A DNA stretch of 8,553 nt from Nitrospirota bacterium (GTDB lineage: Bacteria > Nitrospirota > Thermodesulfovibrionia > Thermodesulfovibrionales > SM23-35): positions 1 through 8,553 of the forward strand of contig JACRGU010000033.1 of assembly GCA_016212245.1 (NCBI GenBank). The letters are read 5' to 3'. Shown here one piece after another: positions 5,105 through 8,553 of the stretch. The translations under genes and the position numbers were made by a program. A model generated the notes under the pieces. The model was not told where the DNA came from. It was given only the letters and a program-made list of their open reading frames with translations, and searched no databases. How positions within the stretch are numbered: the first letter of the stretch is position 1; each line of letters opens with the position of its first letter.

Positions 5105-6007
5105 TCACTCTATGGATTCAAGGATTCTATCCATCAAATCGAACCAGTCATTTATCCCCTCATGAGAGCCTGCATCATGAGGCACCATTATACCCTTCAC
5201 ACCTGTTTTCTGTGAGATGAAATCAACCTCCCTCTTCCCGCCATAGACTGTAAAGAGTATAGCATCAGGCTTTTTCTCTCTGACCGTTTCAATCAAGCCC
5301 TCGACATGGCTAAGAGAAGGGGGGATTCCTGGTTTTGGCTCTATATAACCAATAATGGAAAACCCGAATTCTGCTGCGAGATACTCAAAATACCTGTGAT
5401 ATGCGATAAATCTTTTGCCTTTCAAAGCCTTAAAATTCCACTCCCTCTGTTTCTCCTTTAATCTCTCTTTAAAGGATGATAGATTTTTTCTGTAAACTTT
5501 AGCATTAATACTATCTATTTTTGAAAGGGCATCTGCCATACCCTCTGCAGCTTTAAGAATATTCCCGTGAGAGAGGTGGTAGTGGGGATTGCCCAGGGGA
5601 TGCACATCTCCCATGCTTTTATCCACAGAGAGAGGTCTCTCGATAGGCTCTATGTATCGTGAGCAGTCAAGATTGCCGATTTTTCCGGGCTGTATCCGGG
5701 GATTTCTGGATGACTCGATGATGAGAGGGAGATAGCCAATCTCAAGGTCAAGCCCATTATACATTATGATGTCCGCCTTTCTTGCCGCAAGGATCATGCT
5801 GGGCTTTGCCTCTATATAGTGGGGGTCATGATTCGGCTTTACCAGGACATTAATATTGACCTTATCTTTCCCTATCTCCTTTGCTATACTTCCAATCCAG
5901 GGAAGTGTTGCTACAATATTTATCTCTGCAGATACAGGACCTTCCGTTCCCACGCAGAGCATGGGAACGAGTAAAAAATTCAATAGGGTGAATAGATATT
6001 TTTTCAT
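5105..6007 (-). CDS. TroA/ZnuA-family metal-binding protein of an ABC importer
   Basis: A 300-residue periplasmic cluster-9 solute-binding protein. Counting from ATG 6007: signal peptide 1-27 (ending GPVSA-EI); INIVATLPWIGSIAKEIG is the usual first strand; N-H60-D-P-H63-YIEAKPS carries the first His ligand; GDVHPLGNPHYHL holds H136, H142 and H144; AYHRYFEYLAAEFG holds H204; VPHDAGSHEG near 276-284 supplies the C-terminal H/D ligands. A three-His-plus-acidic site is typical of Zn/Mn binders; the His richness favours zinc. The ORF can be extended one codon to a GTG at 6010, but AGGAGG (6021-6016) is better spaced from the ATG. It starts 13 nt after the barrel gene's stop, so they are cotranscribed. 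Part of the signal peptide is encoded by a palindromic repeat. Confidence 0.9.
   Translation of the reverse strand: MKKYLFTLLNFLLVPMLCVGTEGPVSAEINIVATLPWIGSIAKEIGKDKVNINVLVKPNHDPHYIEAKPSMILAARKADIIMYNGLDLEIGYLPLIIESSRNPRIQPGKIGNLDCSRYIEPIERPLSVDKSMGDVHPLGNPHYHLSHGNILKAAEGMADALSKIDSINAKVYRKNLSSFKERLKEKQREWNFKALKGKRFIAYHRYFEYLAAEFGFSIIGYIEPKPGIPPSLSHVEGLIETVREKKPDAILFTVYGGKREVDFISQKTGVKGIMVPHDAGSHEGINDWFDLMDRILESIE
5945..5969. repeat. CGTTCCCA/TGGGAACG palindromic repeat inside the binding-protein signal peptide
   Basis: CGTTCCCA (5945-5952) and TGGGAACG (5962-5969) are perfect 8-bp arms around CGCAGAGCA. On the coding strand they encode LVPMLCVGT, residues 13-21 of the binding protein's signal peptide. 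I recall this hairpin and its LVPMLCVGT translation as a common dispersed intergenic repeat, so an in-frame insertion into the coding region is likely. Confidence 0.7.
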
Positions 6008-6020
6008 CACTTAATCCTCC

Positions 6021-7157
6021 TCAAAAGGGATGGGCAGAATGTGCGCCAATGCCCATAACAAATTGAAGCATTATCTCATGATTTATCTTTCTATCTCTTG
6101 CCGATGTATCATAGTTATATTGGAGCCTTATGTGGGAAAACTCTGTAGGATAAAAACCGATGATACCTGTGCCTCTCCATGGATTTTTTTCAAAATTCCG
6201 CTCCAGCCCTGTAAATTCGTCTTTAAACACCCCAAGGCTGTCATACCTTGCCCCAAATCTCCATCGTCCTGTCAGATATATTCCCTGCAGATAGAAACCG
6301 TCATGGTCAGTGGATGCAGCTTTTTCATCCAGTTTTCCCTCCTGCCTTTTGTAAAGGTACTCACCCTGAATCAGAAAACCATGCTTCCTTGAGGGCTTCC
6401 ACTTATATGTAAACTCCATTCCGTAAAGGAGAGAATCGCCCTTAAATCCTGTTTCTGTCTTTGTCTTACCCGTTGCAACTGAAGGACCTAAAAGTAAAGT
6501 TGAATTATCATCAAGATCAAGGGATGCCTTAACATAAGAAGATAAGGCATGGGGGCCCTCCTCTGCATCAGGACCAAAGAGAAGCTCATTCTCTCCCTGA
6601 AGAATCTCAGCCCCTAAAAGAGTATAAAAGGGAAAATCCGGAAGATATGTCAGTTGAACCCCCTTTTCAATAAGCCCATCCTTTCCGACAAGCTCCCTGT
6701 ATGGAATGGGTGAGTCCACAAAATCCCATGCGTGGGAGTGCTGGGCATTGAGTCTTCCAAAGCCGCTCCTGAACTTTCCTCCCTTTATCTGAAATCCTGC
6801 GGGAAGTGCAGTAGTAACAAAATATACCTCCTCCAGCTCTACCTCCCCTTCTGATATGGGTATTGTCGAATAGAGATTAAAATAGGGGTCAACGGGTGCA
6901 AATATAAAGAGCTCGGCAGATTCGAGGTTAAAGCCCTTTTTCCCATCTTTGATATGTCCTGTGATATACCTCGATTTTAATTTAGATTCATCAAAGTTGG
7001 AGGTATAGGCAAAGGTATTGAATATTAGAGAAATGTTAGGATTTGTCAGTGCCGAGCCGCCGAAAAGCCCGGTGGGAAGCACTGTCTTAGCCGCTTCTTC
7101 ACAGAAGGCAGTGATTGGAAAAAGTAATGCAGCAAAAAGAGCCATAAATACCTTCAT
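6021..7157 (-). CDS. Outer-membrane beta-barrel of the metal-uptake operon
   Basis: A 378-residue protein from ATG 7157. The signal peptide is MKVFMALFAALLFPITAFC-EE. It is followed by a short linker (AAKTVLPTGLFGGSALTNPNISLIFNTF) and many amphipathic strands to a terminal Phe (FVMGIGAHSAHPF). Mid-protein YFVTTALPAGFQIKGGKFRSGFGRLNAQHSHAWDFVDSP resembles porin-like barrels encoded beside Zn/Mn binding proteins, and the His-containing C-terminus (GAHSAHPF) is a mark I associate with that group. It probably admits metal ions to the periplasm (inference). The frame can be read back to an ATG at 7229, but those 24 residues come from a palindromic repeat. The AGGAGGGC site at 7172-7165 sets the start at 7157. 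The TGA (6023-6021) overlaps the next gene's ribosome site. Confidence 0.8.
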   Translation of the reverse strand: MKVFMALFAALLFPITAFCEEAAKTVLPTGLFGGSALTNPNISLIFNTFAYTSNFDESKLKSRYITGHIKDGKKGFNLESAELFIFAPVDPYFNLYSTIPISEGEVELEEVYFVTTALPAGFQIKGGKFRSGFGRLNAQHSHAWDFVDSPIPYRELVGKDGLIEKGVQLTYLPDFPFYTLLGAEILQGENELLFGPDAEEGPHALSSYVKASLDLDDNSTLLLGPSVATGKTKTETGFKGDSLLYGMEFTYKWKPSRKHGFLIQGEYLYKRQEGKLDEKAASTDHDGFYLQGIYLTGRWRFGARYDSLGVFKDEFTGLERNFEKNPWRGTGIIGFYPTEFSHIRLQYNYDTSARDRKINHEIMLQFVMGIGAHSAHPF

Positions 7158-7182
7158 TTGTTTGCCCTCCTTAGAATAAAAG

Positions 7183-7243
7183 GCAGGCATAAAGCCTGCG
7201 GCTGCCAAATTTTTAGATGGCAGCCACACCCTTTATGGGTGTG
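7183..7243. repeat. Three-hairpin palindromic repeat in the leader of the barrel gene
   Basis: Three perfect stems in a row: GCAGGC-ATAAA-GCCTGC (7183-7199), GGCTGCC (7200-7206) / GGCAGCC (7219-7225) with a 12-base loop, and CACACCC-TTTAT-GGGTGTG (7225-7243). It shares the GCAGGC/GCCTGC hairpin with the element at 3103, with the hairpins outside rather than inside the GGC(T/A)(G/A)CC stem. In the transcribed (minus) direction the last hairpin is followed by CTTTTATTCT, giving it a weak terminator or attenuator look, 10 nt before the ribosome site. Confidence 0.75.
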
Positions 7244-7278
7244 ATTCCTTAAATAATTTTTGAAATTTTTGCTTTTAA

Positions 7279-7539
7279 TTAACAAACAGGAGGGGCGCGG
7301 ATGGTTAAACTGACAGGGAGTAATACAACAAAGAATATGACAGAGGTTAATAAGATTGTATTACTCACATTTTGCAATATCTTAAAACCGCTATCTTTAG
7401 TGAGAGACAGATGATGATTGGCAGTAAAACAGGAGGGACAATCATTATGCAGGAGACCGTCATTATGATGATGAAAACTTAAACTGAAAAAGGAGAATAG
7501 GAGGAATATAAAGATAAATAATGTGAGCCGCCTGTTCAT
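7279..7539 (-). CDS. Small His/Cys-rich membrane protein, putative metal binder
   Basis: An 86-residue protein. TM1 is about 5-21 (LTLFIFIFLLFSFFSLSF), followed by a probable extracytoplasmic segment with potential metal ligands: H23-H24-H25, D27, H31, D33, C34-P-S-C37, H42-H43. TM2 is about 61-80 (TILLTSVIFFVVLLPVSL), and the tail is RAPPVC with a terminal Cys. The layout HHH-x-DG-x2-H-x-DC-P-x-C followed by a TM and RAPP recalls small DUF2946-like proteins seen near metal-transport genes; this is resemblance, not proof. First in line before the barrel and binding-protein genes, it could sense, buffer or hand over Zn, Cu or Co in the periplasm (inference). The ribosome site is weak (AGGCAAG). 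Confidence 0.7.
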   Translation of the reverse strand: MNRRLTLFIFIFLLFSFFSLSFHHHNDGLLHNDCPSCFTANHHLSLTKDSGFKILQNVSNTILLTSVIFFVVLLPVSLTIRAPPVC

Positions 7540-7562
7540 GTTTCTTGCCTAAAATTAAGATG

Positions 7563-7811
7563 TTATAGCAATTTTACCAGGGCAGAGATAAGGGCTGCCT
7601 GTGCTATTAGCATAGCTGCTACCCATTTGATGATGTCATTTTTTATTGATGATTCTAATTCCTTTAGTCGAAGGTCGAGGTATTGCCTTGTAACAAGACG
7701 TTCATCAATAACCTCTTTAAATACCTCTGTTATCTCTTTTGCAGCGCTTTCAGGGAGGTCAGCGCCTTTTAGTCGCTCATATATTTTTAGTGTATCAAAT
7801 ACTGCTTCCAT
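7563..7811 (-). CDS. CCDC90/DUF1640-like coiled-coil protein with C-terminal TM anchor
   Basis: An 82-residue protein: FDTLKIYERLKGADLPESAAKEITEVFKEVIDE is an amphipathic helical region, then LVTRQYLDLRLKELESSIKNDIIKW is a short coiled coil, then a TM helix at about 63-80 (WVAAMLIAQAALISALVKLL). The order 'FDT-K---LK-AG-P---A-AI-EA', 'L-T--DL--LE--L', 'KW--G-LLAQ-A-I-AL-KLL' is the pattern of short bacterial CCDC90/DUF1640 proteins, which are common, often next to transposons or metal genes, and of unknown function. Its start lacks any Shine-Dalgarno site but is placed at the predicted transcription start of a near-perfect promoter. The His/Cys protein gene follows 23 bp later, so they may share a transcript. 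Confidence 0.8.
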   Translation of the reverse strand: MEAVFDTLKIYERLKGADLPESAAKEITEVFKEVIDERLVTRQYLDLRLKELESSIKNDIIKWVAAMLIAQAALISALVKLL

Positions 7812-7818
7812 GATTGCA

Positions 7819-7848
7819 ATTATATATAAAGGGATAGGTCTATGTCAA
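7819..7848 (-). promoter_or_regulatory. Consensus sigma70 promoter giving a leaderless start at 7811
   Basis: On the minus strand TTGACA (7848-7843) and TATAAT (7824-7819) are both perfect hexamers with an 18-bp spacer; TATATA (7826-7821) gives a 16-bp alternative. Only seven bases separate TATAAT from the ATG at 7811, so transcription should begin at or within about two bases of the start codon. This agrees with the absence of a ribosome site. Confidence 0.75.
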
Positions 7849-7920
7849 TTGAAACTTTTATACAAAAACAGTTTTTCGGTTTTATGTTTTTATTAACCCA
7901 AAAAATGCATTTAAAAAAAA

Positions 7921-7937
7921 CCACAGAGTTCACAGAG
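7921..7937. repeat. CCACAGAGTTCACAGAG repeat unit
   Basis: Two CACAGAG heptamers are separated by TT (7922-7928, 7931-7937). This is a known style of dispersed intergenic repeat (CCACAGAG..CACAGAG). Only one arm is present, with no matching CTCTGTG arm nearby, so it looks like a partial copy. Confidence 0.45.
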
Positions 7938-7989
7938 GAATTACGATGGAGAGCGTCTTCATAGCCCTCTGCTGATTATAGGGCAAGGG

Positions 7990-8118
7990 ATCAAGTCTTG
8001 AAATATAAGAAAACTTGCATATTAAAAGACATTGCGGATCACCTACGGATTCCATGCACTACAGTCAGCAAGGTTCTAAAGGGGAAGGCTGATGAAAAAT
8101 GATTTTTCAAGACTTGAT
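7990..8118. repeat. 14-bp perfect inverted repeats flanking the helix-turn-helix fragment
   Basis: ATCAAGTCTTGAAA (7990-8003) is the exact reverse complement of TTTCAAGACTTGAT (8105-8118), 101 bp apart. Each arm also contains an 11-bp palindrome, TCAAG-T-CTTGA (7991-8001) or TCAAG-A-CTTGA (8107-8117). No clear target duplication flanks the pair. Confidence 0.7.
7998..8102 (+). pseudogene. LacI-family helix-turn-helix remnant
   Basis: From a possible TTG start (7998-8000) or simply an open frame, codons read KYKKTCILKDIADHL, then RIPCTTVSKVLKGKADEK and a TGA at 8100-8102. LKDIA-HL...TTVSKVL-GK is the signature of the LacI/GalR N-terminal helix-turn-helix (compare TLKDIAEHLGIS..TVSRALNGK). It stops where the hinge and sugar-binding domain should follow; the bases after the stop belong to a TTTTTCAAGAC direct repeat and the neighbouring P-II gene. 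At about 34 residues it lacks even the hinge helix, so it is most likely the stub of a lost regulator. A functional mini-DNA-binding peptide is possible but unproven. The fragment lies between inverted repeats that are themselves operator-like palindromes. Confidence 0.6.
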
Positions 8119-8128
8119 TTTTCAAGAC
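8101..8128. repeat. Tandem 13-bp direct repeat
   Basis: GATTTTTCAAGAC occurs at 8101-8113 and again at 8116-8128, a 15-bp period with two spacer bases. The first copy overlaps the right arm of the 14-bp inverted repeat. Slippage or nested insertion could have produced it. Confidence 0.65.
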
Positions 8129-8163
8129 CCCATTCCCTTCGGAATCTTGATTATTATCTTCAT

Positions 8164-8505
8164 TCAAATCGCCTCCTCTCCATGCTCCAAGGTTTTTATT
8201 CTTACTGCTTTCTCTATGTCGTAGACAAAAACCTTGCCATCTCCGGGGTTTCCCGTGTGGGCAGTCTTTGTAATGGCCTCCACTACCGTATCTACCATTT
8301 CATTTTTCAACATGATCTCTATTCTTACTTTCGGGATGTAATCTATCAAGTCTTCGACCACACGGTGCGGGCCTTCCTTTCCCTTTTCCTTTCCAAAACC
8401 CATGCAATCCGATACCGTCATTCCAGGAAAACCTGGGATTTCCTGCAAAGCCCTTGTTACTGCCGATAATTTAAACGGCTGGATGATTGCCTTTACTTCT
8501 TTCAT
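8164..8505 (-). CDS. P-II-family signal protein lacking the T-loop tyrosines
   Basis: 113 residues, full P-II length. MKEVKAIIQPFKLSAVTRAL is the first beta-alpha unit; MTVSDCMGFG leads to the T-loop at about 38-57 (FGKEKGKEGPHRVVEDLIDY). The B-loop TGNPGDGK (84-91) and the C-loop RIKTLEHGEEAI (102-113) hold the ATP/2-oxoglutarate-site signatures. Aligned with E. coli GlnB, the T-loop has the normal length, but the positions of Tyr46 and Tyr51 are His47 and Asp52, so the uridylylation site is gone and the partner surface is changed. This resembles the P-II-like subgroup often encoded beside heavy-metal RND efflux genes (recollection), rather than GlnB/GlnK of nitrogen control. No amtB or glnA is visible here. 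AGGAGG (8518-8513) lies 7 nt before the ATG. Confidence 0.9.
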   Translation of the reverse strand: MKEVKAIIQPFKLSAVTRALQEIPGFPGMTVSDCMGFGKEKGKEGPHRVVEDLIDYIPKVRIEIMLKNEMVDTVVEAITKTAHTGNPGDGKVFVYDIEKAVRIKTLEHGEEAI

Positions 8506-8519
8506 CTTTTCCCCTCCTT

Positions 8520-8553
8520 TTAGTGTTTGTGTTCTTCTAAATAACCTTCTCCT
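8520..8553 (-). CDS. Possible last codons of the gene upstream of the P-II-like gene
   Basis: On the minus strand an open frame from the window edge ends ...GEGYLEEHKH and TAA (8522-8520), 14 nt before the P-II-like start, with that gene's ribosome site directly after the stop. Only about ten residues are visible, so the product cannot be named. The spacing would suit an operon, for example with an RND efflux pump gene, but this is a guess. Confidence 0.3.
   Translation of the reverse strand, partial: GEGYLEEHKH

Noticed and set aside
6030..6392. Plus-strand 120-codon open frame
   Set aside because: It is antisense to the barrel gene; the sequence is Cys/Pro rich and unlike any protein family.
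7158..7229. 24-residue N-terminal extension of the outer-membrane barrel
   Set aside because: It is encoded by the three-hairpin repeat, while a clear ribosome site and signal peptide begin at 7157.
7540..7562. Zur-like half-site (ATGTTATAGC) before the His/Cys gene
   Set aside because: Only half of the palindrome is present, and it lies at the end of the preceding gene rather than over a promoter.
8132..8145. ATTCC-CTTC-GGAAT hairpin downstream of the P-II-like gene
   Set aside because: Stem of only five pairs with no adjacent T-run on either strand.
8092..8469. Plus-strand 125-codon open frame
   Set aside because: It is antisense to the P-II-like gene, starts in the direct repeat and has no family resemblance.

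Overview
The window looks like a chromosomal accessory region of an anaerobic or microaerophilic Gram-negative bacterium with moderately low GC. It carries outer-membrane beta-barrels, signal peptides, a tetrahaem cytochrome c, a chemoreceptor-type protein and a very high density of dispersed palindromic repeats. That mix would fit Nitrospirota (Thermodesulfovibrionia-like) or a deltaproteobacterial lineage. This is inference from gene style and repeat types; there is no rRNA or marker gene to prove it.

Layout. (1) Bases 1-161, minus strand: N-terminus of a membrane chemoreceptor/sensor. (2) Bases 162-440: divergent intergenic region with a GGGGTATACCCC palindrome, a CCACGGA-type inverted repeat and an A/C-only tract. 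(3) Bases 441-2029, plus strand: a beta-barrel porin broken by a frameshift at a C6 run, then a periplasmic tetrahaem cytochrome c 4 bp later. (4) Bases 2030-2204: a long C-rich/G-rich inverted repeat. (5) Bases 2205-2816: a short two-TM HAMP protein; then a 32-codon single-TM ORF on the minus strand (2848-2946). (6) Bases 3042-3230: a 173-bp MITE-like element with 16-bp perfect terminal inverted repeats and an 8-bp target duplication, holding a cloverleaf-like palindrome. It ends 3 bp before the -35 hexamer of a promoter that carries a strong Fur-type box. (7) Bases 3343-4155: an outer-membrane transporter-like barrel behind that promoter. (8) Bases 4217-7811, minus strand: an apparent metal-uptake cluster. 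In transcription order it has a CCDC90/DUF1640-like coiled-coil membrane protein, a His/Cys-rich small membrane protein, an outer-membrane barrel, a TroA/ZnuA-type binding protein and an ABC-3 (ZnuB-type) permease. No ATPase gene is present. (9) Bases 7812-8163: a near-perfect sigma70 promoter giving a probably leaderless transcript, a CACAGAG repeat and a 34-codon remnant of a LacI-type helix-turn-helix between inverted repeats. (10) Bases 8164-8505, minus strand: a P-II-like signalling protein without the T-loop tyrosines, preceded by the last codons of another gene.

How it works together (inference). The centre is devoted to metal acquisition: a Fur-boxed outer-membrane transporter converges on an outer-membrane barrel/binding protein/permease operon, with a small extracytoplasmic His/Cys protein as a possible metal chaperone or sensor. 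The left side pairs a porin with a multihaem cytochrome and a HAMP protein, suggesting periplasmic or envelope redox work. Repeats repeatedly invade gene boundaries: one forms part of the binding protein's signal peptide, one creates a spurious N-terminal extension of the barrel gene, and one lies where the ABC ATPase gene would be expected.
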